A stretch of DNA of 64,000 nt from JBATTK01 sp049670505 (lineage in GTDB: Bacteria > Bacteroidota > Bacteroidia > Flavobacteriales > Flavobacteriaceae): positions 49,686-113,685 of the forward strand of contig JBATTK010000043.1 of the NCBI GenBank assembly GCA_049670505.1, given 5' to 3'. The notes under the pieces were generated by a model that searched no databases, had not been told where the DNA came from, and worked only from the letters and a program-made list of their open reading frames with translations. A program made the position numbers and the translations under genes. Positions 53,567 through 63,261 of the stretch are shown in pieces. Each line of letters begins with the position of its first letter. Within the stretch, counting starts at the first letter, position 1.

Positions 53567-54397
53567 TTATTGCTTTTTTAGTAGGTACATATGCTCGTTC
53601 AGCACATCGTTTGGATTCAATAAGTGTTGGGGTGCATAGGTACCGGCCAAACTTAATGTATCCTGATGGTCGATCAATTCATAATCATGCAATTCTTTAT
53701 AGAATTCATGCGGAACGGTTTGATAATGAAACTTTTGGTTTTTTTCTAGATTCCCTTCCACAAAACTAATGAGTCTTCGGAAGGCTTCGGTTTCTTCCAG
53801 GGATTTTGTAAAAGATACACTTCCGATAAATTCGCCCTGCCCTTGAAGGGTATTGAACAGCTCAAAGAGTCGTTCGGTATCGTCCATACCGATAAAAAAA
53901 AGAACCCCTTCTATCAAAATAAAGGAAGGCCTTCCTTTTTTAATGGAACTGATGCTTGCAAGTAGTTCCCCAAAATTTTTATCATTAAAATCCGAGGCAA
54001 TGTGATGGATTTCTCGCCGAGGTAGCTTTCCGCTGGATTGCCATTCCAGGATTTTTTTCTTTTTATATCCGATAACATCGGGTTGGTCAATTTCAATATG
54101 AACTAAATTTTCATCCATTAAGAAGGGATACATACTAAATCCGCATCCAAAATTGATGAGCAAAGCTACTTTTCCAGACCTATGCAATTGGTCGATTTTT
54201 TGATAAAAATAACGGTTGCGAATGCTATGGGCAAAGGGTTCATGTTCCGAAACCGCTTGGGCATAACGTTTTGCGTGCTCCTCCGTCTTTTTTTGCGGCC
54301 ATAGCTTGGCATACACATCTTGGCTCAAACTGTCGTCCCATGCCCTGAAAGCGCAAGTGACAAAAGCGGTTTCGTGTATCGCTATTTTTGGGTTCAT
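53567..54397 (-). CDS. Leucine-carboxyl-methyltransferase-like (TcmP/LCM family) methyltransferase
   Basis: A 276-residue methyltransferase resembling the PPM/LCM family: ETAFVTCAFRAWDDSL at the N-terminus, the SAM motif LLINFGCGFSMYPFL, EIDQPDVIGYKKK, and FILIEGVLFFIGMDDTERLFE. Bacterial homologues such as TcmP-like proteins methylate natural-product carboxylates. The substrate here is unknown. It is the first gene of the three-gene cluster (methyltransferase, cupin, SDR). Confidence 0.82.
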   Translation of the reverse strand: MNPKIAIHETAFVTCAFRAWDDSLSQDVYAKLWPQKKTEEHAKRYAQAVSEHEPFAHSIRNRYFYQKIDQLHRSGKVALLINFGCGFSMYPFLMDENLVHIEIDQPDVIGYKKKKILEWQSSGKLPRREIHHIASDFNDKNFGELLASISSIKKGRPSFILIEGVLFFIGMDDTERLFELFNTLQGQGEFIGSVSFTKSLEETEAFRRLISFVEGNLEKNQKFHYQTVPHEFYKELHDYELIDHQDTLSLAGTYAPQHLLNPNDVLNEHMYLLKKQ

Positions 54398-54454
54398 CCG
54401 TTATGATCATGAAATTAAGCTTTGCTAATATAAAAAGAATCCTATTCTAAAAGT

Positions 54455-54490
54455 AGGACTCCCAAAGGTTTTAAAACCTTTGGGAGTCCT
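54455..54490. repeat. Perfect 36-bp palindrome
   Basis: AGGACTCCCAAAGGTTTT is followed immediately by its exact inverse complement. It lies between the OmpA-family gene end and the methyltransferase gene start on the minus strand. No T run follows, so it is not a classical terminator, though the hairpin would be very stable. Confidence 0.75.
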
Positions 54491-54579
54491 GATTATACGA
54501 TAAAATATATAATTGATTTGGTTTCTTGATCTTTATCCGGTCTTATTTCCTACACTTCCAAAACTGTTTTAGGGTTTTT

Positions 54580-56649
54580 TTATTCCCATTTTACAATTAC
54601 AAACTCACATCTTCTGTTTAGCTCGTGATCCTCCTCGGAACACGAAGTATCCGTTTCACAAACGATTACCGGCTTGGATTCTCCATAACCTTTGGCAACA
54701 ATCTTGTTTTTGGCTATTCCATTTTCAACCAGATACTTCTTTACCGCATTGGCCCGTTTTTGGGAGAGTTGTTTATTGTAATTGGCATTTCCACGTCTAT
54801 CCGTATGGGTGCCTATTTCTATAGTAATCCCTGGATTTTCTTTCATTATTTCGATTACTTTCGCCAATCGCTCCCTTGATTCCCTTCTAAGGTACCACAT
54901 GCTGTAGTCAAAGTTTATGGCTTTAGTCTTAATAATGGTTTTTTCTTTTTCCTTAACGATCGCCCCTTCTTTTTGAATGGTACTTTTAATTTTTTCTTTT
55001 TTGGCCCGTTCTGCCATTTCCTTGGCTTTTTCTTGTTGCCGTAATCGCTCCTCCTCTTCTTTTTGTTGTGCCAACTGCAATTGCTTTTCTATTTCTTCCA
55101 ATGAAAGTAGGGCCAGCGATCCGTCATTGACTTTGTTCCGTTCCCTTGTGGTGTAGATGGTTTTGGAATTGGATGTATAGCCGGTTTTGTTTCCTTTTAT
55201 GATATATTCGGTGCTGCAGTCCACATTCAAATGGAAAGAAGCATCTTCGGCGGTGGTTATATTGAATAGCAGGACATCTTCACTGTCATATATGGTTATT
55301 TCCCCCTTTGGAATTGGCATTTTTGTGGTTTCATCTACCAGTATACCGCTGATCGATTGTTTGCAGTCAACAATGACCAAAGGTTTACTTTCGGTAAATG
55401 CATAGATATCATCACTACCTTTTCCTTGTGGCCGGTTAGAGGAGAAAAATCCTTTTTTTTCATTTTCCAACTGCGTAAAAGAGAAATCGTCATAACCACT
55501 GTTTACGGGTAATCCAATATTGTCGGGCTTTTGAAATGTTCCATTTTTGGATTCGGCAAGAAAAATATCCAATAGTCCAAAACCTTCATGTCCATTGGAA
55601 GAAAAATATAGGTTGTTGTTGGCATCCAGAAACGGGAACTGCTCCTTTTTATCCGTATTTATTTCCGGACCAAGATTTTTTGGTTCGCCAAAACTACCAT
55701 CGGTATTAATACTTACCGAGTAGAGGTCAAAAGATCCAAGTCCGCCTTCCCGGTCGGACGCAAAATAAAGGTTTTTCTCATCCTTGTCCAATGCAGGGTG
55801 CTCGGTAGAGAAATCATCGCCGTTAAACGGAAGCTCGTTAATATTTTGCCATTCGTTATCTATGCGTTCTGCACGATATATTTTTAGGTTGCTAATTTTT
55901 TTGGAATCGGTTTTTTTCTTCCCCTTTAAATAGTTGTTCCTGGTAAAATAAATCGTTTTTCGGTCCCGGGAAATAGCAAAGGTACCCTCGTGCATTTTAG
56001 TATTAATAGTTTGGGAAAAACTAGTGATTGCACTACCTCCCAATTGTATTTGGTCTACGGGAACGGTATATATATCCAAATAGCTTTGATTGTTCCATCT
56101 ATAGAGTTTACCTAATGAGGAAGCATCCTTCTTGGCTGCTGAGAATACTAAATTGGAATCTATAGCAATGGCCCCAAATTCCGATTTATCCGTATTAATA
56201 TTCAAGTTTTCAATTTTGAATCGATTGCCAATGGCCTTCACATTTTCCAAATAAGTTATATGGGATCGTAGCTGTGCGATCATTTCCTGCTCATCCTGTT
56301 CTGTATAATAATCGAGCAAGGCTTGGTTTGCTTTTTCATACTCCCCAATGGCTTTTAGGGATTGATTTAGTTTAAATACATAGTCAGGGCCCACTTTGTT
56401 TCCATAGTTGCCAATAAGATAGGTATACCATTTTGCGGCGGACTTCATATCGTAGGTATTGTAGTAGCTGTCCGCCAAGTTTTTAATAAGTTTTGAACTT
56501 TTGTTTTTAGGTAACAGCGTTTCATAAAGGGGTATGGCATCCACATAGAATGCCCTCTCAAAATAATTGTCGGCCCGTTTTAATTCTTGCTGGGCAATCA
56601 TATTTTGGACGAAACTAAAAAGTACGATAAAGAGAACTATTTTTTTCAT
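54580..56649 (-). CDS. OmpA-family protein with TPR and PD40-like repeats
   Basis: A 689-residue envelope protein: signal peptide, TPR-like N-terminal part (ADNYFERAFYVDAIPLYETLL), WD40-like PD40 repeats (HPALDKDEKNLYFASDREGGLGSFDLY; FPFLDANNNLYFSSNGHEGFGLLDI), a carboxypeptidase-regulatory-like domain, a charged coiled coil (QLAQQKEEEERLRQQEKAKE), and a C-terminal OmpA peptidoglycan-binding domain (IEIGTHTDRRGNANYNKQLSQKRANAV). This build is the third member of the substrate-SprF-OmpA operons of Bacteroidota and probably ties the secretion apparatus to peptidoglycan. It starts nine bases after the SprF-like gene. Confidence 0.9.
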   Translation of the reverse strand: MKKIVLFIVLFSFVQNMIAQQELKRADNYFERAFYVDAIPLYETLLPKNKSSKLIKNLADSYYNTYDMKSAAKWYTYLIGNYGNKVGPDYVFKLNQSLKAIGEYEKANQALLDYYTEQDEQEMIAQLRSHITYLENVKAIGNRFKIENLNINTDKSEFGAIAIDSNLVFSAAKKDASSLGKLYRWNNQSYLDIYTVPVDQIQLGGSAITSFSQTINTKMHEGTFAISRDRKTIYFTRNNYLKGKKKTDSKKISNLKIYRAERIDNEWQNINELPFNGDDFSTEHPALDKDEKNLYFASDREGGLGSFDLYSVSINTDGSFGEPKNLGPEINTDKKEQFPFLDANNNLYFSSNGHEGFGLLDIFLAESKNGTFQKPDNIGLPVNSGYDDFSFTQLENEKKGFFSSNRPQGKGSDDIYAFTESKPLVIVDCKQSISGILVDETTKMPIPKGEITIYDSEDVLLFNITTAEDASFHLNVDCSTEYIIKGNKTGYTSNSKTIYTTRERNKVNDGSLALLSLEEIEKQLQLAQQKEEEERLRQQEKAKEMAERAKKEKIKSTIQKEGAIVKEKEKTIIKTKAINFDYSMWYLRRESRERLAKVIEIMKENPGITIEIGTHTDRRGNANYNKQLSQKRANAVKKYLVENGIAKNKIVAKGYGESKPVIVCETDTSCSEEDHELNRRCEFVIVKWE

Positions 56650-56658
56650 CTGTTTATT

Positions 56659-57597
56659 TTAGTAGAATCTTGGGGATTTATCATACCCCTTTTTAAGCCC
56701 TAAAAGATCCAAATCGAAAAGGACGAATATTTCATGCGAACCCGAGTTAAAATCACCGAGATTGGATAGGGTATAGTCATAGGCATACCCGATCCGTATA
56801 CTGGGTAAAACATATACGTTGAACATGGCACTTACGGAATCCTCCAATCTATAGGACAACCCGCCTTCGAATTTGTTGTTGAACAAGGCATTGATAGATG
56901 CATCCAGGGTGAGTGGCGAACCGCTTACGATCTTAGTTACCATGGATGGCTTTATCTTGAGTTCGGAATTTACTTCATATACATATCCGCTTGTGAAGAA
57001 CACGTGGATTTCTTCCGATCCGGTCCTGTTTATCCCGTCCCTATTCTCCAAATGTTGGGACGTTAACAAGTTGGGTGCCGAAACTCCGGCATAAAAATTG
57101 TCTCTGCTGTAAAAAGCACCAACGCCTATATTGGGAAAGATGCTGTTCAGATTTTCATTAAAAGCAGGATCATCCTGAAATTCCGGAAACATAAAACCAT
57201 TGAAATTAGTTTCAAAATCCGTGATGCCCGCTTTGAGCCCAAGGGAAAGATTACTCTTTTCATTGAGTTTTAAAATATAGGCGAAATCAGCATAGATATT
57301 ATTTTCCTTTAAGGCACCGTCCCCAATATCATCGGTAATAAATGAGATTCCGGTTTCTATTTTTTCAGTAATGGGGGTGTGTATGAAAAGGGTAAGCGTT
57401 TTTGGGGCGCCAACTGCATTTTGCCATTGGGAACGGTACAGGGAACCAAAGTTTAAAATACCCCGCTCGTTTGTGGTATATGCCGGATTTATTACGCTCA
57501 TATTATACATGTACTGTGTATACTGTGGATCTTGTTGGGCATTCAAAAAAGAATGTAACAGGAATAGGAGCGTGAGAGATAAATATATTTTTTTCAT
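56659..57597 (-). CDS. PorP/SprF family type IX secretion membrane protein
   Basis: A 312-residue outer membrane beta-barrel with signal peptide (IYLSLTLLFLLHSFLNAQ) and the family entry QDPQYTQYMYNMSVINPAYT, then many amphipathic strands and an FDLDLLGLK end. SprF-type proteins are needed to secrete and attach type B sorting-domain substrates encoded next door. The Met at 57597 starts the signal peptide; 13 upstream codons are rejected. It lies between the type B substrate gene and the OmpA gene. Confidence 0.92.
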   Translation of the reverse strand: MKKIYLSLTLLFLLHSFLNAQQDPQYTQYMYNMSVINPAYTTNERGILNFGSLYRSQWQNAVGAPKTLTLFIHTPITEKIETGISFITDDIGDGALKENNIYADFAYILKLNEKSNLSLGLKAGITDFETNFNGFMFPEFQDDPAFNENLNSIFPNIGVGAFYSRDNFYAGVSAPNLLTSQHLENRDGINRTGSEEIHVFFTSGYVYEVNSELKIKPSMVTKIVSGSPLTLDASINALFNNKFEGGLSYRLEDSVSAMFNVYVLPSIRIGYAYDYTLSNLGDFNSGSHEIFVLFDLDLLGLKKGYDKSPRFY

Positions 57598-57632
57598 GAA
57601 TTTGCTACTTTGGATATGAGCTGAATCGTATG

Positions 57633-60515
57633 TCATCTATTGAGATATAATCTCCCTTGTATAGGTTCAAACCCTTCCTTATTATAGTCTATGACATAGA
57701 AGTAAACACCATTGGGCGCAATGTTGCTGCCGTTCCCTCCATCCCAAGCAGGTCTGCGTATATCTCCCTTAAAAAGGGATGATCCATAGCGGTTAAAAAT
57801 TTCCAGGGTAAATTCGGGAAATATGATTTCTATGTTCGGTATAAAGAATAGATCGTTTCTTCCATCATTGTTCGGGGAGAAACCATCGGGGATGAAAAAG
57901 TTATAATCCTCAGGGTCACAATTGCTTAAATCGACAGTCACCGGGACGCGTTCCGGATGTATGCATCCCGTGGCTTCATCATAGCTTTCAGCGTAATAGA
58001 TAGCTCTGTCCTGTAGCATATCCGAAGAGAACAAGGGTTCTCCCCCGGAAGCAGTGTTGAACCAACGAATACTCCAATCCGATGAATTTACCAGTGCTTC
58101 TAAACTAACTACGGTTGGGTTGTCCAAGCCGCATATTGCTAAAACCTCGTTATCTAAAGAAGGCAAAGTTGGTGCTACTATCGTTGGGATAATTTCTAAA
58201 CGGGTATCACTTTCACAGTCCCCGTTAATACTTTCGACCGCAAAATAACTTCGCCCACTGATTAATAACTCGCTATTGTCTATAGGATTACCTCCGGTCA
58301 TTGCATCGTACCACACTATTGCTCCCCCGTTCGGCGCTATTGCATTGAGGTTGGCTACCGTGGCATTTTCCGAACCACAGAATAAAGGGGTGGCATTGGT
58401 AGTAGTAACAGTCTGCGGAGTAATCAATGATACCATGATTCCAATTCTTTCCGAACTTTCACAATTATTGTCGGGATCTGTGCTGGTAATAAAATAATCT
58501 TCGCCATTAACAAGGGCGGTACTATTAGGGAGTGCAGTGGTATCGGTTTCCGTACTAAAAAAGGAAATTGTTCCTATTGCCGTTATCTCCAGATCCGATA
58601 AGGTAGGTCCGCCCGGACCAAAATTATAGGTGCAAAAAACTTGATTGGCTTCCGCCACAGGTGTTTCCGGAATACCTCCGATCGCAAAATTTTCCTCTTG
58701 TTCAAAATCAAATATGGTCCTACAAGCTGTGGTATCGTCCTGATTACTTCTTAGGCTTACCACATAGTTGCCTTCCGATAAGGTAGTAATGTCTATATTG
58801 TAATTTGCCGTTCCTCCATTAAAGTTGATCGTATTGCTCACCAAGACGTTCGAAGAGTTTTGTTCGGTAACGTCATAAGTTACCGTATACGTGCCATCTG
58901 CCAAGAGTGGTGCATCTACCAATACATCTATCCGTGTTGCATCGCAGGAATTGTCTACAATTATATCCAGTGAAATATCCGGTGGAGTAGGAATTACGGT
59001 GAAGGTGGTATCGATCATACAGCCAACATCCAAAGCGGCGGGGATATCTATGGAGATACTATAGTTGCCCACTTCTATTAAATTGGCAAAAGGAATGTCA
59101 AAACTTCCCGTACCGTTGGTGAAATCTATATTCTGTGCTGTAAAGTTGAATGAATTACTGTTGGGGTCGGTCAATGTATATTCAACATCATAGGTAGCGT
59201 TGGAAGGGCTTCCCGTTACATCCAGAATAGAATCGAGTGTTATGGTTTCATCCGTATTCGGACAAACATCCACAGCTGTGGCCGAAGCATTTGATACCAA
59301 AAACGTTGTGGATGTGACATCAATGACAGGACACACATCCCTATCGGGCGTAATACCGTCAATGCCTGTAATACTTACCGTTATGAATTCATTTAAGGGT
59401 GTTAGTAAGGGTGGTATTTCAAAGATTCCTTGCCCATTATTCAGAACGACCTCCACCAATTCGGTCCTAGTTCCGGAACTGTCATTTAAGCTATAATCAA
59501 TTTCATACGTACCGTTAGGTAATATGGAATCATCATAGTTCAATTGTATATCGTAGGGCGTTCCTATACAAAAGTTAGGGGCCGTTAGGGCACCTTCCAG
59601 AGCAGGAAGAATTATAATATTTACATCTGCGGATTGTTGTGAACAAACCGGGTGGCTAGGAAGAACCGTGTATCTAAAGGTATAGACCCCATATCCGAAA
59701 TTATCATTTATTTCCTGTACATTTATAATGTTGTCCGTGAGGTCGCTAAGTTGATTGGTAATGCCTTCGGACCAAGTACCGTTAGTATCTTCACCTACTA
59801 GACGGTTACTCAAATTAAAATTGGTGAGCACGGATAAATCGCTAGTGGTGCAAACGGTTAGATCGGCAGATACCCCGGGATTGGCCGGAGGATGTACTTC
59901 CACCTCAATGGTAGCTGCCCTGGCAGGGCAAATATCTACTGCCGCTACTGTGTAGGTAAAAGTGTAAACGCCCGGACCGGCGTCCAACGCATTAAAAAAA
60001 TTACCGGTCAATGATCCCGTAGCTCCTGCGGGCACTTCTTCCCAAACACCGTTAAAATCCTGGACTTTTCCGTCGGTCGAACTTCCTAGAAAGCTATAAA
60101 GATTTACGGTGGTATCATCTCCACAGGCATTGGCACTACCATCTGTATTGTCTTCCCCGGGATAACCTCCAAGATTAATGGTCACCGTAGCTGTATCGCC
60201 ACTGCAATTGGTATAAACGAATTGGTGGACGCCAAAAGTGTTTATACGCCACAGATCTACCTCTCCTGTATTGGCATCCAATGCAAAGAAATTGGCCGGA
60301 TTGCTTGTTGACCATACCCCTCCCGTAGTTGGGGCACCTCCCAGATTGTTAAAGAGACTAAAGGCCCTATTTGCAATATCTTGGTCTTTGGAGCATACCG
60401 TAAGGGTGTTGTCGGATCCCGCCGAACACTGTGAATTTGCCATATTGGTACATACCAAAAAGAATATGAGAAATACAACGGAAATGTTGGAGACCAGTGG
60501 TTTTTGGTTCGTCAT
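57633..60515 (-). CDS. Type IX secretion substrate with type B sorting domain (gliding-motility-associated C-terminal domain)
   Basis: A 960-residue surface protein with a signal peptide (NISVVFLIFFLVCTNMANSQ), several Ig-like/adhesin repeats with cysteines (SLEALVNSSDWSIRWFNTASGGEPLF; NAIAPNGGAIVWYDAMTGG) and a C-terminal type B sorting domain: FIPDGFSPNNDGRNDLFF...LEIFNRYGSSLF...GVYFYVIDY. Such domains direct export through the type IX system with help from a SprF protein. It is the first gene of an operon with SprF and OmpA genes. The ligand is unknown. Confidence 0.92.
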   Translation of the reverse strand: MTNQKPLVSNISVVFLIFFLVCTNMANSQCSAGSDNTLTVCSKDQDIANRAFSLFNNLGGAPTTGGVWSTSNPANFFALDANTGEVDLWRINTFGVHQFVYTNCSGDTATVTINLGGYPGEDNTDGSANACGDDTTVNLYSFLGSSTDGKVQDFNGVWEEVPAGATGSLTGNFFNALDAGPGVYTFTYTVAAVDICPARAATIEVEVHPPANPGVSADLTVCTTSDLSVLTNFNLSNRLVGEDTNGTWSEGITNQLSDLTDNIINVQEINDNFGYGVYTFRYTVLPSHPVCSQQSADVNIIILPALEGALTAPNFCIGTPYDIQLNYDDSILPNGTYEIDYSLNDSSGTRTELVEVVLNNGQGIFEIPPLLTPLNEFITVSITGIDGITPDRDVCPVIDVTSTTFLVSNASATAVDVCPNTDETITLDSILDVTGSPSNATYDVEYTLTDPNSNSFNFTAQNIDFTNGTGSFDIPFANLIEVGNYSISIDIPAALDVGCMIDTTFTVIPTPPDISLDIIVDNSCDATRIDVLVDAPLLADGTYTVTYDVTEQNSSNVLVSNTINFNGGTANYNIDITTLSEGNYVVSLRSNQDDTTACRTIFDFEQEENFAIGGIPETPVAEANQVFCTYNFGPGGPTLSDLEITAIGTISFFSTETDTTALPNSTALVNGEDYFITSTDPDNNCESSERIGIMVSLITPQTVTTTNATPLFCGSENATVANLNAIAPNGGAIVWYDAMTGGNPIDNSELLISGRSYFAVESINGDCESDTRLEIIPTIVAPTLPSLDNEVLAICGLDNPTVVSLEALVNSSDWSIRWFNTASGGEPLFSSDMLQDRAIYYAESYDEATGCIHPERVPVTVDLSNCDPEDYNFFIPDGFSPNNDGRNDLFFIPNIEIIFPEFTLEIFNRYGSSLFKGDIRRPAWDGGNGSNIAPNGVYFYVIDYNKEGFEPIQGRLYLNR

Positions 60516-60558
60516 TTGGTTAATTTGTTGTTGTTATAGGGATTTTCATCCTATATAT

Positions 60559-60590
60559 CAAAAGTATTTGGAAAGGTCATTGCTACACAA
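60559..60590 (-). promoter_or_regulatory. Promoter of the type B substrate-SprF-OmpA operon
   Basis: On the minus strand, TTG (60590-60588) is followed after 21 bases by TACTTTTG (60566-60559), matching the TTG-N17-23-TAnnTTTG consensus. The predicted leader is about 37 bases. Confidence 0.6.
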
Positions 60591-60781
60591 AATATTGTTG
60601 TGAAACAGTATGAACTTAGGGTGAATACACCCAAAACTGTTATAGGATTATTCTTTCAATTAGGTTGTTTTGTCGATTATATTGGATTTTTGTCGATCAA
60701 TTATGTTAAAAAATCACGAGCGGTTAGGAATAAAGCTTAAAAACCAATCCATATCTTTATATCCGAAAAAAGAAGTAGTAT

Positions 60782-62140
60782 ATGCGCATTCATTTTATTG
60801 CTATTGGAGGAAGTGCCATGCATAACCTGGCATTGGCATTGCATCATAAAGGATATATAATTACTGGAAGTGATGACGTTATTTTTGAACCCTCTAAAGG
60901 ACGTTTGGCCGCTAAGGGATTATTACCGGAGCCTTTTGGATGGTTTCCGGATAAGATCTATTCCAATTTGGATGCCATCATTTTGGGAATGCATGCCAAG
61001 CCAGATAATCCAGAGTTGTTAAAAGCACAGGCATTAGGGTTAAAAGTATATTCTTACCCCGAATTTTTATATGAACAATCCAAACACAAGACCCGGGTGG
61101 TTATTGGGGGCAGTCATGGAAAGACTACCATAACATCTATGATTCTGCATGTGCTCAATTATCACGATAAAGAAGTAGACTATATGGTAGGAGCCCAATT
61201 GGAGGGTTTTGAGCGGATGGTACATTTGACCGAGGAGAACGATTTCATTGTCTTGGAAGGAGATGAATATCTTTCCTCACCTATTGATAGACGTCCTAAA
61301 TTTCATTTGTATAAACCTAATATTGCCTTATTGAGCGGTATTGCTTGGGATCATATTAATGTGTTCCCTACCTTCGAAAATTATCTGGAACAGTTCCAAA
61401 TCTTTGTGGATAGTATCGTAAAAGGAGGCAGTATTACTTACAATGAAGAAGATCCAGAGGTAAAACGTATTGTGGAGGCTTCGGGGAATAGTATCCGTAA
61501 ATTGCCCTATCATACCCCGGAGTATGATGTTTTGAATGGACAGACCTTACTGGAAACCCCGGAAGGACAAATGCCCATTGAGGTTTTTGGAAAACATAAT
61601 TTGAGCAATCTGGCCGGTGCCAAATGGATATGTCAAAATATGGGGGTAGACGAAGACGATTTCTACGAGGCTATAACCACGTTCAAAGGTGCTTCTAAAC
61701 GTTTGGAAAAAATAGGTGAGGGACCTACTTCCGTAGCGTATAAAGATTTTGCACATTCCCCAAGTAAGGTGGCCGCTACTACTAGCGCTGTCAAAGAACA
61801 ATACCGAGACAGAAGATTAGTCGCCTGTTTGGAACTTCATACCTACAGCAGCCTTAGTGCCGACTTTTTGAAAGAGTACAAAGGCACCTTGGATAATGCG
61901 GACGTAGCTGTTGTTTTTTATTCTCCCAGTGCAGTAAAGATCAAGCAATTGGAAGAAGTTACTGAGGAACAGATCGCCCAGGCTTTTGGACGAGACAATC
62001 TCAAGATTTTTACGGACCCTTCGGACTTTAAAGATTTTCTTTTCCATCAGGATTTTAGTGAATCCGTATTACTACTCATGAGCTCCGGAAACTATGGTGG
62101 ATTGGATTTTGATGCCCTAAAAGAATTGATTACAACTTAA
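60782..62140 (+). CDS. mpl: Mpl-like UDP-N-acetylmuramate:tripeptide ligase
   Basis: A 452-residue Mur ligase. It opens with MRIHFIAIGGSAMHNLALALHHKGYIITGSDD (MurC-like dinucleotide fold) and has the ATP loop VVIGGSHGKTTITSMI, EGDEYLSSPIDRRPKF, FGKHNLSNLAGA and FAHSPSKVAAT. This matches the Mpl class, which reattaches the recycled tripeptide L-Ala-D-Glu-mDAP to UDP-MurNAc, rather than MurC itself. It is a single gene with its start 266 bases from the divergent T9SS operon. Confidence 0.9.
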   Translation: MRIHFIAIGGSAMHNLALALHHKGYIITGSDDVIFEPSKGRLAAKGLLPEPFGWFPDKIYSNLDAIILGMHAKPDNPELLKAQALGLKVYSYPEFLYEQSKHKTRVVIGGSHGKTTITSMILHVLNYHDKEVDYMVGAQLEGFERMVHLTEENDFIVLEGDEYLSSPIDRRPKFHLYKPNIALLSGIAWDHINVFPTFENYLEQFQIFVDSIVKGGSITYNEEDPEVKRIVEASGNSIRKLPYHTPEYDVLNGQTLLETPEGQMPIEVFGKHNLSNLAGAKWICQNMGVDEDDFYEAITTFKGASKRLEKIGEGPTSVAYKDFAHSPSKVAATTSAVKEQYRDRRLVACLELHTYSSLSADFLKEYKGTLDNADVAVVFYSPSAVKIKQLEEVTEEQIAQAFGRDNLKIFTDPSDFKDFLFHQDFSESVLLLMSSGNYGGLDFDALKELITT

Positions 62141-62151
62141 TCCATATAATT

Positions 62152-62234
62152 CCTCGATGGCTTTGCCTCGAGGTTTCCGATTCTACCTCCCCCTAGGGGA
62201 GGTCGGAATTGCTTTTCGCAATTCCGGGTGGGGT
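62152..62234. repeat. Clustered hairpins (REP-like) after mpl
   Basis: Three hairpins in series: CCTCGA with TCGAGG (62152-62173), ACCTCCCC with GGGGAGGT (62185-62203) and CGGAATTGC with GCAATTCCG (62204-62226). A similar CTCC-GGAG structure follows near 62288-62308. This looks like a dispersed REP-type element and could also help end transcription of mpl. Confidence 0.55.
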
Positions 62235-62404
62235 AAAATATAAAATTTCGGTTTTTGTCCACAAGGGCAAAATGAAACCAGCGAAACACTCCTATGGCTT
62301 GCCTCGGAGATAGTCGATTTCAAGAAATTTTTTATTTTCATCCATTTTGTCTGAAAAATTGGCATACATTCAAGGGGTGGAACGCATTTTGACCGTTAGA
62401 TGGT

Positions 62405-62617
62405 ATGTTATCCATAAAAACAAGGGGCCTTTTAAAATCCTTTATGCTTAGTTGCAGACGAAAAGCCTCTATGTTCTTGATCGCATTTATGCTGGGAACG
62501 TCCAACGTAATATTGGAAGAGACCAGAATGGTGCACGATACAAGGGAACATATAGAGCAACAGGAAATTGAACCCGAAGAAGATTTGTTGGATACGAAGG
62601 TTGATTATGATTTTTGA
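62405..62617 (+). CDS. Small hypothetical protein (70 aa)
   Basis: A 70-residue protein with a basic N-terminus, one hydrophobic segment (ASMFLIAFMLGTSNVIL) and an acidic tail (HIEQQEIEPEEDLLDTKVDYDF). It could be a signal-anchored or secreted small protein. Internal Met codons at residues 14 and 23 are alternative starts. Its end overlaps the convergent PaiB-like gene by 13 bases. I do not recognise a family. Confidence 0.55.
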   Translation: MLSIKTRGLLKSFMLSCRRKASMFLIAFMLGTSNVILEETRMVHDTREHIEQQEIEPEEDLLDTKVDYDF

Positions 62618-63237
62618 GCGTTCGCATGATGTTCAAAAATTCCTTCCACAAAGGCACTAACATCTTTCTGTTGGCTACGTATAAGTTCTTGCTTTGCATA
62701 TTCTTGGTCCTTCTTTAGCTTGTCCTGTGAGAACTTAAACTTACCTTCCCAATGGGTTATTTCAATCTCAAAGCCTACAATATAATCTACTAGACTTTCC
62801 ATTCTGGAATCATCCTGTTCCAATACATACTTTGGATTTTCCCCTTCCAAAAAAGCCGTCATACGGACCATAGTTTTTTTTACATCCTCTTTGCCGGTTA
62901 GTAATTTTATTTTCCCTTTGATATGGGAAAAAATGTAGTTCCAAGTAGGTAATTGTCTCGTACCGTAGGTTGAAGGTGAAATGTAGCAATCCGGACCATA
63001 AAATATGGCGGTGACCGTTGCTCCATTGGTCAAAGTTTCGACCTGTGGATTATATTTGTCGATATGCGCGACCAGTTTTCCATATTTGCTTTCATCTTCC
63101 TCATAAACGATAGGAATATGGGTAATCAAAGGTTCATTGTCCTTAACGGTAACCAGCGTTCCAAAAGGATAGTTTTTTACTACCGCTATTACGTTTTTAA
63201 AATTCCGTTCTTGATGGTGTTCCGGTGGGTAGCTCAT
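62605..63237 (-). CDS. FMN-binding negative transcriptional regulator, PaiB-like
   Basis: A 210-residue split-barrel protein of the PaiB family: MSYPPEHHQERNFKNVIAVVKNYPFGTLVT, LITHIPIVYEED, LVAHIDKYNPQVETL, VTAIFYGPDCYISPSTYGTRQLPTWNYIF and GFEIEITHWEGKFKFSQ. PaiB-like proteins bind FMN and in Bacillus repress protease and sporulation genes; in Bacteroidota the role is untested. It is followed upstream by the DUF1569 gene, 24 bases away, on the same strand. Confidence 0.88.
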   Translation of the reverse strand: MSYPPEHHQERNFKNVIAVVKNYPFGTLVTVKDNEPLITHIPIVYEEDESKYGKLVAHIDKYNPQVETLTNGATVTAIFYGPDCYISPSTYGTRQLPTWNYIFSHIKGKIKLLTGKEDVKKTMVRMTAFLEGENPKYVLEQDDSRMESLVDYIVGFEIEITHWEGKFKFSQDKLKKDQEYAKQELIRSQQKDVSAFVEGIFEHHANAQKS

Positions 63238-63261
63238 TTTTTTTAAGGTATAGATAACATT

